A DNA stretch of 64,000 nucleotides from an uncultured Oscillospiraceae bacterium (GTDB lineage Bacteria; Bacillota; Clostridia; Oscillospirales; Oscillospiraceae): contig CAJUEC010000006.1 in NCBI GenBank assembly GCA_910585155.1, positions 1-64,000 on the forward strand. The letters run 5' to 3'. Position 1 is the stretch's first letter; every line of letters begins with the position of its first letter. Below are positions 24,200 to 32,453 of the stretch, piece after piece. The position numbers and the translations under genes were made by a program. The notes below the pieces were generated by a model. The model was not told where the DNA came from. It saw only the letters and a list, made by a program, of their open reading frames with translations, and made no database searches.

Positions 24200-24245
24200 C
24201 AGCAGCTGGTCAATCGCCCCGGCTTCTTAACCCGCTTGAAACCTC

Positions 24246-24274
24246 TTGCAATTTTCGACAGGATTGGGTAAAGT
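24246..24274 (+). promoter_or_regulatory. Promoter of the CmpB-like gene
   Basis: TTGCAA (24246-24251) and TAAAGT (24269-24274) are 17 bases apart. Confidence 0.45.
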
Positions 24275-24337
24275 AGACGGTGAGCGGGCACGCCCGGCGC
24301 GGGCGGACCGCATGACCAAGAAAGGCTGTGAGCATCC

Positions 24338-25636
24338 ATGTATAGCTGGTTTGACCTGGGGCTGTTCCTGCTGGCCTACTCCTTCCTGGGGTGGACGGTG
24401 GAGGCCGGGTACTATGCCGTCACCCGGCGGCAGTTCTGCAATCGGGGCATCCTGTCGCTGCCGCTGATCCCCGCCTATGGCTTCACCTTTTTCCTGCTGA
24501 TCCTGGTGCTGCCCACCCTGGCGGGCCGCCACATCCTCTCCTTCCTGGCCACCATGGTGGTGTCCTCCGTGGTGGAGAGCATCGCCGACCATTTTTTCCG
24601 GCGGGTAGGGCCAAAGATCGAGTGGAACCAGGAGCGCAGCCGCCTGCTGTCCGGCACGGGAAGGGGCCTGCTGGCCTCCGCCCTGGTGGCTGGGGTGTAC
24701 TATCTGACCTATCTGATCATACATCCGATGCTGCTGGCGGGGCTGCTGCTGGTCCCCGAGGTGCTCAAGCAGGTTGTGGTGCTGGTGGAGCTGGCGCTGA
24801 TCGCGCTGGATTTTTCCGCGGTGTTTTACGCCGTGCGCACCGGGGACGCCTCCCGCTACGAGCGGCGGCAGGCGGGGAGCGGCCAGGGGAAGCTGGCCTC
24901 CCGCATCTACAACACCGTGTGGAAGCGCCTGCAAAAGGCCTACCCGGGAATACACCAGGCCGGAGAGGGGACGCAGGGGACCTACACCTTCGCCAAGGGC
25001 CTGTGCTGGGACAAGCTGGTGTGGGTGTTTCTCCTGTCCGCCCTGCTTGGGGACATCATCGAGACGTTTTACTGCGGCCTGGTGGACGGGCAGTGGATGA
25101 ACCGCTCCAGCGTGCTCTACGGCCCCTTTAGCTTCGTGTGGGGGCTGGGGGCGGTGGTGCTCACCGTCACGCTCCAGGGGCTGGCGGAGAAGAACGACCG
25201 CTACGTCTTTCTGGCCGGTTTTGTGGTGGGGGGCGCTTACGAGTACCTGTGCAGCGTGTTCACCGAGATGGTGTTCGGAACGGTGTTCTGGGATTACAGC
25301 GATATGCCGCTGAACATCGGGGGGCGGACCAATATGCTGTTCTGCTTCTTCTGGGGCGTGCTGGCGGTGGTGTGGATCAAGGTGATCTACCCGCCCATGT
25401 CCAAGGGGATTGAGTCCATGCCCCCGCTGGCGGGAAAGATTTTTACCTGGATTGTGGTTCTGGTGATGGGCTGCAACGCCGTGCTGACCAGTGCGGCCAT
25501 GGTGCGCTACAGCGTCCGGGCCGTCCAGCCCGAGCCGGCCAATTCCTATGAGGAGTTTCTGGACCAGCAGTATGACGACCGGTACATGGAGCACCGCTGG
25601 CCGAACATGATTGTGACGGAGGGGAGCGGCCAATAA
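24338..25636 (+). CDS. Putative ABC-transporter-like CmpB membrane protein, two-domain
   Basis: A 432-residue membrane protein. Both halves look like CmpB-type (DUF1113) domains: the first with FLGWTVEAGYYAVTRRQFCNRGIL...PAYG, the second with LLGDIIETFYCGLVDGQWMNRSSVLYGPFSFVWG. Each has several hydrophobic spans. The family is annotated as a putative ABC permease, but no ATPase lies nearby and the biochemical role is unknown. The start has no strong Shine-Dalgarno site. The C-terminal 35 residues are soluble and acidic. Confidence 0.8.
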   Translation: MYSWFDLGLFLLAYSFLGWTVEAGYYAVTRRQFCNRGILSLPLIPAYGFTFFLLILVLPTLAGRHILSFLATMVVSSVVESIADHFFRRVGPKIEWNQERSRLLSGTGRGLLASALVAGVYYLTYLIIHPMLLAGLLLVPEVLKQVVVLVELALIALDFSAVFYAVRTGDASRYERRQAGSGQGKLASRIYNTVWKRLQKAYPGIHQAGEGTQGTYTFAKGLCWDKLVWVFLLSALLGDIIETFYCGLVDGQWMNRSSVLYGPFSFVWGLGAVVLTVTLQGLAEKNDRYVFLAGFVVGGAYEYLCSVFTEMVFGTVFWDYSDMPLNIGGRTNMLFCFFWGVLAVVWIKVIYPPMSKGIESMPPLAGKIFTWIVVLVMGCNAVLTSAAMVRYSVRAVQPEPANSYEEFLDQQYDDRYMEHRWPNMIVTEGSGQ

Positions 25637-25647
25637 CATAAAGAGGG

Positions 25648-25684
25648 ACCGGGGGACGCCTGAGCAGGCGTCCCCCGGTTTTTT
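25648..25684 (+). terminator. Terminator of the CmpB-like gene
   Basis: Thirteen-bp stem (25648-25660 with 25667-25679) and a TTTTTT tail. The tail touches the stop codon of the convergent SLH gene. Confidence 0.9.
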
Positions 25685-27366
25685 CAAAGAACAGGGCCGT
25701 TGGTGGCCTCCTGAATGTCCGCGTAGTACCAGGCGTCCTTGGGGTTGTCGGCCCACTCCCGCGTGTCCGGGGGCGGGCGCACCCCGTCGGGCGCACGGCC
25801 CAGCATCCGGTTGCATATGGCGATGGCCTCGGCCCGGGTGATGGGCTCGTCCGGCAGGAACAGGCCCTCGCTGCCCTGGACCCAGCCGGCCTGGACGGCC
25901 CTGCGGATGGCGGGAGCCGCCCAATGGCCCTGGGTGTCCGGGAAATCTGCCGTCCCGCCGCCGTCTTCGCCCTCCAGCAGCGCGGCAGCAAAGGCGGTGA
26001 ACTCCGCCCGGGTGATGAGCTGGCCGGGCCGGTAGGAGCCGTCCTCGTAGCCAAAAACGATTCCCGCGCTGGCGCAGGTGGAGACGGCGGCGCCGTACCA
26101 GGCGGCCGGGTCCACGTCGGAAAAGCTGTGGGAGCCCTCCCGGCTGGCGGCGCGGAACGTGGCGGTCATCAGCCGGTAGAATACGGCGGCGGCCTCCGCC
26201 CGGGTCATGGGGTCCAAGGGGCGCACGGTGCCGTCCTCATAGCCGGTGATATAGGCGAAGCGCTCCGCGGTGTTGAGCCCTGCGGCGGACAGGGGGACGG
26301 CGGGTTCGTCGATGAGGGTGGACTCCGCGCCGGAGGCGGGAGGCTCCTGGGGGGCGGGGAGGGGGACAGAGTGGGAGACAGCGCCGCAGCTTCGGCAGAT
26401 TGTGATCAGCCGGTCCCCGGCGGTCCGCTCCTCCCAGTCGTGGGCGCGGGGGATGGTTCTGGTCTCCAGCACCTGGCCGCAGGCCGGGTTTTTGCAGATG
26501 ACCTGCGCCTGGCCGGAGACACATTGGGTGGGCTCTTTGATGATTTTGACGTAGGTCTCCTCGTGGGAGCAGGGGGTGAGAGGGGGAATCTCCTGCTGGG
26601 CCGTCCAGATTTTACCGCAGACGGCGCACCGCAGACCCTCCGTGAGCCCGGGGGACGAGGGGGTGGGGGCGAGGGGAGGGAGGATCTCCTTGTCCCCGTC
26701 GGCGCAGGGGTGCGGGGCGCGGCAGATGGCGCACAGGCCGTCCATGTAGCTGTGGGCGCAGGGGAAGCCGCAGGTGGAGCACGTTCCATCGACGTCAAAG
26801 CGGTGTCCCCCGCAGGGGGTTTTGCACAGGGCGCACGCGCCGGCGGCGCTGTCCCAGGTGTGGGGCAGCTTGGGCAGGGAGACGTTGGTGGAAGCTTTGC
26901 AGACGGTGCAGGTGCGCCGCAGCCTACCCTCGGAAGAGCAGGTGGCCTCCTTGACCACCACGCCGGGGTCCTGGGGGTCGTAGGTGTGGGGGAGGGGGTC
27001 GATTTTTCTGGAGGTGTGGGCGCCGGTGGTGTCGCCGCACACCGAGCAGTAGACCCACTCAGAGCCGGCATTCCGGCAGGTGGGAGCCGTTTTGACCACC
27101 ACCCGGCCGTCATACCGGTGGCCGGTCTTGGGGATGGCCTGGGTCTTGGTCTCCTGGCACTGGACGCAGGCAAAGGTCATAACCCCCTGGCCGGTGCAGG
27201 TGGGGGCCAGGGTGACCGCGCCGGCGTCCCACTGGTGGACGCATGGGGCGGCGTCGATTTTGCCCCCTGGGGCAGCCTGTGCCCCGCCGGGCAGCAGGGC
27301 CAATCCCAGGGCGAGGGCCAGCAGCAGGGCCGCGCCACGGCGGACAATTTTTTGGAATGATTTCAA
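25684..27366 (-). CDS. Secreted SLH-domain surface protein with cysteine-rich repeats
   Basis: A 560-residue exported protein. TTG 27366 is the likely start: GGGAG lies 8 bases upstream and the frame opens with KSFQKIVRRGAALLLALALG, a signal peptide ending near GGAQA. The middle (about 35-330) holds many CxxC pairs in repeated zinc-ribbon-like units such as FACVQCQETKTQAIPKTGH and YCSVCGDTTG. Three SLH domains close the protein (ITGYEDGTVRPLDPMTRAEAA, GYEDGSYRPGQLITRAEF, LFLPDEPITRAEAIAI); these usually anchor proteins to cell-wall polysaccharide. The role of the cysteine units is not known. Confidence 0.85.
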   Translation of the reverse strand: MKSFQKIVRRGAALLLALALGLALLPGGAQAAPGGKIDAAPCVHQWDAGAVTLAPTCTGQGVMTFACVQCQETKTQAIPKTGHRYDGRVVVKTAPTCRNAGSEWVYCSVCGDTTGAHTSRKIDPLPHTYDPQDPGVVVKEATCSSEGRLRRTCTVCKASTNVSLPKLPHTWDSAAGACALCKTPCGGHRFDVDGTCSTCGFPCAHSYMDGLCAICRAPHPCADGDKEILPPLAPTPSSPGLTEGLRCAVCGKIWTAQQEIPPLTPCSHEETYVKIIKEPTQCVSGQAQVICKNPACGQVLETRTIPRAHDWEERTAGDRLITICRSCGAVSHSVPLPAPQEPPASGAESTLIDEPAVPLSAAGLNTAERFAYITGYEDGTVRPLDPMTRAEAAAVFYRLMTATFRAASREGSHSFSDVDPAAWYGAAVSTCASAGIVFGYEDGSYRPGQLITRAEFTAFAAALLEGEDGGGTADFPDTQGHWAAPAIRRAVQAGWVQGSEGLFLPDEPITRAEAIAICNRMLGRAPDGVRPPPDTREWADNPKDAWYYADIQEATNGPVL

Positions 27367-27500
27367 GTGCTCTACTCCCTTTCTCCGCTCTAAAATGGAA
27401 CAGCAGGCCGGAATGCAGCGGTTTGAAATCCGACCGTCAATATAGGACCATGGCGCCGCCCCCTTTCCGACAAAGGCAGAAATTAGTAAATTCCCAAATA

Positions 27501-27529
27501 ATTCTACCATACATTGCGTGGAGACGCAA
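27501..27529 (-). promoter_or_regulatory. Promoter of the SLH-protein gene
   Basis: Minus-strand TTGCGT (27524-27529) and TAGAAT (27501-27506) are 17 bases apart, with TG in the extended -10 position. The leader of about 130 bases has no other clear feature. Confidence 0.6.
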
Positions 27530-27608
27530 CGGAAATTTCGACAAATTTCGTTGGTACTCGACGAACGCCGTCGAGGGGGGAAGATGCCGCCGTCCGCGCC
27601 TAAAGCGC

Positions 27609-27648
27609 AAAAAACCGCCTTCCGCGAGACAGTTCTCGCGGAAGGCGG
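27609..27648 (-). terminator. Terminator of adh-gtrA
   Basis: A 15-bp perfect stem (27615-27629 with 27634-27648) with a run of A at 27609-27614 that gives a U tract on the minus strand. Confidence 0.9.
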
Positions 27649-27702
27649 AAAGCGTTGGCGGGGCAGGGGAGCCGCGGAAGACAGCGGAAGGCCGCTCCCG
27701 GG

Positions 27703-28125
27703 TCAGTCTGCTTTTTTTCGGAAAATGATAAACTTGCTCAGCACATAGTTGACGATGACCACCACCACGTTGGCGGCGAGCTTGACAACGGTCTCATTGC
27801 AGGAAAGCTGGGCCACAAAGAGCCACAAAATCCCCGTTTCCAGCCCCAGGGAGAACACGCGGGAGGCCACCATCTGCCACAGCTCCCGAAGGGCCACCCG
27901 CCAGGTCCAGTCCTTGGAGCGAAATACAAACAGCTTATTGACGAAGTAGGCGAACAGCACGCTCACCGCCCAGGCGATCACATTGCTGGCAAGCAGCGGA
28001 ACGTGGAAGCCGTTTCGCAGCAGGAAGTAGGCGGCATAGTTGACGGCAGTGGTCATGACGCCCCAGAAAATATAGCTGATCGGCTCCCGATACTGGCGTA
28101 AAAGGCCGCGAATGGTATCAATCAT
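27703..28125 (-). CDS. GtrA-family membrane protein
   Basis: A 140-residue protein with four membrane segments. The start of the domain, EPISYIFWGVMTTAVNYAAYFLL, and the end, NYVLSKFIIFRKK, are typical of the GtrA/DPMS family, which includes putative flippases of lipid-linked sugars. It follows the alcohol dehydrogenase by 9 bases, so both are probably on one transcript, but no shared pathway is clear. Confidence 0.88.
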   Translation of the reverse strand: MIDTIRGLLRQYREPISYIFWGVMTTAVNYAAYFLLRNGFHVPLLASNVIAWAVSVLFAYFVNKLFVFRSKDWTWRVALRELWQMVASRVFSLGLETGILWLFVAQLSCNETVVKLAANVVVVIVNYVLSKFIIFRKKAD

Positions 28126-28134
28126 CGCATTTCC

Positions 28135-29316
28135 TCACAGGGCCATGCGGTAGATCTCCGCCATGTCCGCCTGATACAGCAGCTTGGCGGTGCCCTTTTT
28201 GCCTCCCGCCCCCTTGGCGCAGGAGGCCGCCATGGCCAGAATCTGCTCCTCGGTGGGCTCCACCCCCAGCTCCCGCAGGGTGACGGGCATATGGATGGAG
28301 CGGAAGAAGTCCTCCAGGGCGGCGATGCCCCTGAGGGCGGTCTCCTCGTCGGAGGCCCCCGGCTCCACATTCATCACATTGCGGGCGAACTTGACGAACC
28401 GGGGCAGGCAGTCCCGGTACACGTACCGCGCCCAGCTGGGCCACACGGCGGACAGCCCCGCGCCGTGGGTCACGTCGAACATGCCCCCCAGCTCATGCTC
28501 CAGGCCGTGGGATACGAAGTCCATTCCGTCCGCCCCCAGGCCGGTGAGGTCGTTGTGGGACAGGGAGCTGGCCCACATCACCTCCGCCCGGGCGTCGTAG
28601 TCGGCGGGGTTGTCCCGGAGGATGAGGGCGTTTTTCATCACCGTGCGCAGCAGGCTCTCGGCGATCTGGTCGGTGAGCTCCATATTGCCCCCCTGGGTGA
28701 AGTAGCGCTCCAGGGTGTGCATGAGGACGTCGGTGCACCCCGCCGCCGTCTGGTAGGGGGGCAGGGTGACGGTGAGCTCCGGGTTCATGACGGCCAGCTT
28801 GAGTCGGCACAGGTCATTGCGGTAGCCCCGCTTTTCCCCGGTGTCCTGGTTGGTGATGACGCTGCTGTTGCTCATCTCGCTGCCCGCGGCGGCGATGGTG
28901 AGCACACAGGCCACCGGCAGGCAGGCCTTGGGCGTCCGCCTGCGGTCGTAGAGCTCCCAGACGTCGTATTCAGGCTCCGCCACGGCGTATCCGATGGCCT
29001 TGGAGGAGTCGATCACCGAGCCGCCGCCCACCGCCAGGATCAGCTCCGCGCCGAACTCCCGGGCGAGAGCCGCGCCCTCCCGGACCTTGGACAGCCGGGG
29101 GTTGGGCACCACGCCGCCCAAAGAGGTGTGGATGATCCCCTCCTGGTCCAGGGACGCGGCCACCCGGTCCAGCAGGCCGGATTTCACGGCGCCGCCGCCG
29201 CCGTAGTGGATGAGCACCCGCTTCACCCCCAGCTCCTGGAGCAGCTGGCCGGTGCGGCGCTCCGCCCCCCGGCCGAAGACCACCCGGGTGGGGGCGTAAT
29301 ATTGGAAATCAAACAT
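28135..29316 (-). CDS. Iron-containing alcohol dehydrogenase
   Basis: A 393-residue group III alcohol dehydrogenase, similar in layout to butanol dehydrogenases (BdhA/YqdH type). The NAD(P)-binding GGGSVID (97-103) and the DVLMHTLERYF and THGAGLSAVWPSW regions, which supply metal-binding aspartate and histidines, are visible. ATG 29316 has GGGAGG 7 bases upstream; the eight residues before it are dropped. It would reduce aldehydes or oxidise alcohols in fermentation. The substrate range cannot be read from sequence. Confidence 0.9.
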   Translation of the reverse strand: MFDFQYYAPTRVVFGRGAERRTGQLLQELGVKRVLIHYGGGGAVKSGLLDRVAASLDQEGIIHTSLGGVVPNPRLSKVREGAALAREFGAELILAVGGGSVIDSSKAIGYAVAEPEYDVWELYDRRRTPKACLPVACVLTIAAAGSEMSNSSVITNQDTGEKRGYRNDLCRLKLAVMNPELTVTLPPYQTAAGCTDVLMHTLERYFTQGGNMELTDQIAESLLRTVMKNALILRDNPADYDARAEVMWASSLSHNDLTGLGADGMDFVSHGLEHELGGMFDVTHGAGLSAVWPSWARYVYRDCLPRFVKFARNVMNVEPGASDEETALRGIAALEDFFRSIHMPVTLRELGVEPTEEQILAMAASCAKGAGGKKGTAKLLYQADMAEIYRMAL

Positions 29317-29514
29317 AGGAAGGCCTCCCTTTGCAGTCATTACCTCCCATTATAAACGAATTTTTCCCGATGGCAAGTGTTTTGTTGCGGTCGGGCCGGA
29401 CGGCTGCGGCGCGGGGGAGAAGGCGGCAATTTCCTGGTCTGGGTATTTTTGTCGTGACTTTTATTTTGAGCTGTGGTATATTTGTGGAGAGAGAAGGAAA
29501 AGGCGGATGAGGAT

Positions 29515-29925
29515 ATGAAAATTTTGATTGTGGACGCCCAGGGCGGCGGCATCGGCAGGCAGCTGGTGGCCGCGGTGAAGAAGGCCTTTCCCGACCAGGT
29601 TGTGACGGCGGTGGGGACCAACGGCGTGGCCACCGCCGCCATGCTGAAGGCGGGGGCGGATTTCGCCGCCACGGGGGAGAACGCGGTGGTGGTGAACTGC
29701 GGTCGGGCAGATGTGATCCTGGCACCCATCGGCGTGGTCATCGCGGACGCCATGCTGGGGGAGATAACCCCCGCCATGGCCCTGGCGGCGGGGCGCAGCT
29801 CCGCCAAGCGGATTCTGCTGCCCATCGGGCATTGCGACAACATCGTGGCTGGCGCGGACGGCCTCAGTGTGGGCCAGCTGGTGCAGGAGGCGGTGGAGTG
29901 CCTGCGCTCGGTGCTGGGGGGCTGA
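29515..29925 (+). CDS. DUF3842 family protein
   Basis: A 136-residue protein. It begins MKILIVDAQGGGIGRQLVAAV, like a nucleotide-binding Rossmann strand-loop-helix, and has conserved VGTNGVATAAMLKAGAD and ADVILAPIGVVIADAMLGE segments. DUF3842 is common in Clostridia but has no known function. ATG 29515 has GGATGAGGAT upstream. The MITE-like repeat starts 28 bases after its stop. Confidence 0.85.
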   Translation: MKILIVDAQGGGIGRQLVAAVKKAFPDQVVTAVGTNGVATAAMLKAGADFAATGENAVVVNCGRADVILAPIGVVIADAMLGEITPAMALAAGRSSAKRILLPIGHCDNIVAGADGLSVGQLVQEAVECLRSVLGG

Positions 29926-29952
29926 GCGGTATAGCGAGTCAGATTTTGTGTA

Positions 29953-30116
29953 AGAACCTGTATTCACAGCCGAAGCCGCCGGATGGCTGAGGGATTTTTC
30001 CGGCAGGCAAGGCAGATTTTCGCAGGAATCATTGGGTTTATTTCAAGAAAATTGAACGCCGCATGCCGGGAAAAGACCCGGTCAGACGGTGGATCGAGGT
30101 TGTGGATACAGGCTCT
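29953..30116. repeat. MITE-like 164-bp element, copy 2
   Basis: Same length and order as the element at 24036-24199. The left end AGAACCTGTATTCACA is identical; the right end has two differences. The inner arms here are CCGGCA and TGCCGG instead of CCCGTCA and TGACGGG, so pairing is kept. It ends 25 bases before the nucleotidyltransferase gene. Confidence 0.8.
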
Positions 30117-30140
30117 AAGTTATGAAAGGAGAGATGGACA

Positions 30141-31067
30141 ATGAGCAAGCCTGTTTTGGTCATCATGGCCGCGGGCATGGGCAGCCGGTACGGCGGCCTG
30201 AAGCAGCTGGACCCGGTGGGAGGGCACGACCAGGTGATTCTGGACTATTCCATGTATGACGCCCGCCGGGCGGGGTTCGAGACGGTGGTGTTCGTCATCA
30301 AGCGGGAGATTGAAGAGGAGTTCAAGGCCCGGGTGGGCCGCAGGGTGGAGCGGCACATGGACGTAAAATACGTGTTCCAGGCCATGGACGACCTTCCGGA
30401 GGGCTACGCCGTGCCCGAGGGGCGGGCAAAGCCCTGGGGCACCGCCCAGGCGGCCCTGGCCGCCCGGCATGTGGTGGACGGCCCCTTTGCCATCATCAAT
30501 GCCGATGATTACTACGGCCCGGCGGCCTACCGGGAGATCTACAGCTATCTGCGCACCCATCCGGACGGGGAGCGCTACGCCTACGCCATGGTGGGCTACC
30601 GGGTGAGGAACACCGTGACGGAGCACGGCTCCGTGGCCCGGGGCGTGTGCGACGTGGGGGGGGACGGCACCCTCGTTGACATCCATGAGCGCACCGCCAT
30701 CGAGAAGGACGGAGACGACGCCCGCTACACGGAGGACGGGGGACAGAGCTGGACGGCCCTGCCGGGGGACACTCTGGTGTCCATGAACATGTGGGGCTTT
30801 ACCCGCAGCTTTTTGGACGAGGCGGAGGCCCGCTTCCCCGCGTTCCTGGACAAGGCTCTGGTGGAAAACCCGCTGAAGGGGGAGTATTTCCTGCCCAGCG
30901 TGGTGGATCAGCTCATCCGGGAGGACAAGGCCCAGGTGCGGGTGCTGCCCAGCGAGGACAAGTGGTACGGCGTCACCTACCGGGAGGACAAGCCCACTGT
31001 CACCGCCGCCATCGCGGCCATGACGGAGGCGGGGCTCTATCCGGACCAGCTGTGGCCTGAGCGCTGA
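30141..31067 (+). CDS. Sugar-phosphate nucleotidyltransferase
   Basis: A 308-residue NTP_transferase protein. The nucleotide-binding MAAGMGSRYGGLKQ (9-22), the KPWGTAQAALAAR stretch and the metal-binding NADDYYG are present. Such enzymes form NDP-sugars from NTP and sugar 1-phosphate; the exact sugar is not evident. AAAGGAGA precedes the ATG. It heads a row of genes on the same strand with gaps below 60 bases (epimerase-like, RidA, tgt). Confidence 0.88.
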   Translation: MSKPVLVIMAAGMGSRYGGLKQLDPVGGHDQVILDYSMYDARRAGFETVVFVIKREIEEEFKARVGRRVERHMDVKYVFQAMDDLPEGYAVPEGRAKPWGTAQAALAARHVVDGPFAIINADDYYGPAAYREIYSYLRTHPDGERYAYAMVGYRVRNTVTEHGSVARGVCDVGGDGTLVDIHERTAIEKDGDDARYTEDGGQSWTALPGDTLVSMNMWGFTRSFLDEAEARFPAFLDKALVENPLKGEYFLPSVVDQLIREDKAQVRVLPSEDKWYGVTYREDKPTVTAAIAAMTEAGLYPDQLWPER

Positions 31068-31091
31068 ACGGGACGGAAGGAGGAGCGGAGC

Positions 31092-31970
31092 ATGAGGATC
31101 GAACTGAAGCGGGGCGGCCTCGCCGCCGCGGTGGATACCAAGGGGGGGGAGCTGGTCTCCTTCCGGGACGAGCAGGGGACGGAGTATATCTGGAGCGGTG
31201 ACCCCAGCTACTGGCCGGGGCGCAACCCCAATCTGTTCCCCATCGTGGGCAGTTTGAAGGAGGGCCGGGTGCGCATCGGCGGGCGCAGCTATGAGATGGG
31301 CCGCCACGGCTTTGCCCGGCAGATGGAGTTCTCCCTGGCGGAGCAGGGGGAGGACTTTGCGGTGCTGGAGCTGTGCCAGTCGGAGGAGACGCTGGAGCAG
31401 TACCCCTTCCCCTTTGTCCTGCGGGTGCGCCACCAGCTTACGGAAAACGGGTTTGAGACCCGGTTTGAGATACGCAACCCCGGGGAGGAGGAGCTGCTGT
31501 TCTGCGTGGGCGGGCACACCGCCTTCAACTGCCCCATGCGGGCGGGGGAGCGGTTTGAAGACTACCGCCTGGTGTTCGACCAGGTGGAGGACGCCTGCCC
31601 CGCCGTGCCCACCGCCCAAGGGCTGCTGGGCGGCGGAACGGGACCGGCGCTGGACCACTCCGACACCATCTGCCTGGACCACGCCGTTTTTGACCAGCTG
31701 GACACCCTGATTTTTGAGGGGCTGCGTTCCAAGGGAGTTACCCTGCGGCACAAGGACGGGGGCAGAGGCGTGCATATGGATTTCAGCGAATTCCCCATGG
31801 TGGCCTTTTGGACCATGGCCAACGGGAACGCCCCCTATATCTGCCTGGAGCCCTGGCACGGCTGCGCCGCCCGGGAGGACGAGAGCGGCGACTTTGCCGA
31901 TAAGCCCCATGTGATCCGGCTGGCGCCCGGCGCGGAAAAGCGGCTGAGCTACCGGGTGGAGCTCCGATGA
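31092..31970 (+). CDS. Aldose 1-epimerase family protein (YeaD/LacX-like)
   Basis: A 292-residue beta-sandwich protein of the galactose mutarotase fold. NPNLFPIVGSLKEGRVRIGG, the GRHGFARQMEF segment with a conserved histidine, VGGHTAFNCP and ICLEPWHGCA match the LacX/hexose-6-phosphate epimerase branch. It may interconvert sugar anomers for the nucleotidyltransferase encoded just before it (inference). AAGGAGGAGC lies upstream of the ATG. Confidence 0.87.
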   Translation: MRIELKRGGLAAAVDTKGGELVSFRDEQGTEYIWSGDPSYWPGRNPNLFPIVGSLKEGRVRIGGRSYEMGRHGFARQMEFSLAEQGEDFAVLELCQSEETLEQYPFPFVLRVRHQLTENGFETRFEIRNPGEEELLFCVGGHTAFNCPMRAGERFEDYRLVFDQVEDACPAVPTAQGLLGGGTGPALDHSDTICLDHAVFDQLDTLIFEGLRSKGVTLRHKDGGRGVHMDFSEFPMVAFWTMANGNAPYICLEPWHGCAAREDESGDFADKPHVIRLAPGAEKRLSYRVELR

Positions 31971-32016
31971 GGCGCGGGGAGCGCCCGGTGATATCAATCA
32001 GAAGGAGAAAAGCAGC

Positions 32017-32394
32017 ATGAAAAAAGCCATCCATACCGATAAGGCCCCCGCCGCCATCGGCCCCTATTCCCAGGCGGTCCGCTGGGGCAATGTGATCTAC
32101 GTGTCCGGCCAGATCCCCATCGACCCCAGTACCGGCGCCTTTGCCGGGGAGGACATCGCCGCCCAGACCCGGCAGTCCCTCACCAACATCAAAAATATTC
32201 TGGAGGCGGAGGGACTGGACCTGTCCCATGTGGTCAAGACCACCGTCATGCTCCAGGACATCGCCGACTTCGCCGCCATGAATGAGGTGTACGCTGAATT
32301 CTTCACCGCCCCCTATCCCGCCCGGGCCGCCTATCAGGTGGCGGCCCTGCCCAAGGGCGCCCGGGTGGAGATCGAGTGCGTCGCCGCGTTTTAG
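32017..32394 (+). CDS. ridA: RidA family reactive imine deaminase
   Basis: A 125-residue Rid-family protein that hydrolyses 2-aminoacrylate-type enamines and imines. IGPYSQAVRWGNVIYVSGQIPIDP, TRQSLTNIKNILE and the C-terminal KGARVEIECVA (with the arginine needed for activity) fit true RidA. GAAGGAGAA precedes the ATG. The encoded activity fits with serine dehydratase and ilv enzymes encoded elsewhere in the window, which make or suffer from such imines. Confidence 0.93.
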   Translation: MKKAIHTDKAPAAIGPYSQAVRWGNVIYVSGQIPIDPSTGAFAGEDIAAQTRQSLTNIKNILEAEGLDLSHVVKTTVMLQDIADFAAMNEVYAEFFTAPYPARAAYQVAALPKGARVEIECVAAF

Positions 32395-32453
32395 ACGGGT
32401 GGAGCGTTTGATGGACTGGAAGGCTCTGCTTTGAACGCTGTGAGGAGGAAGTC

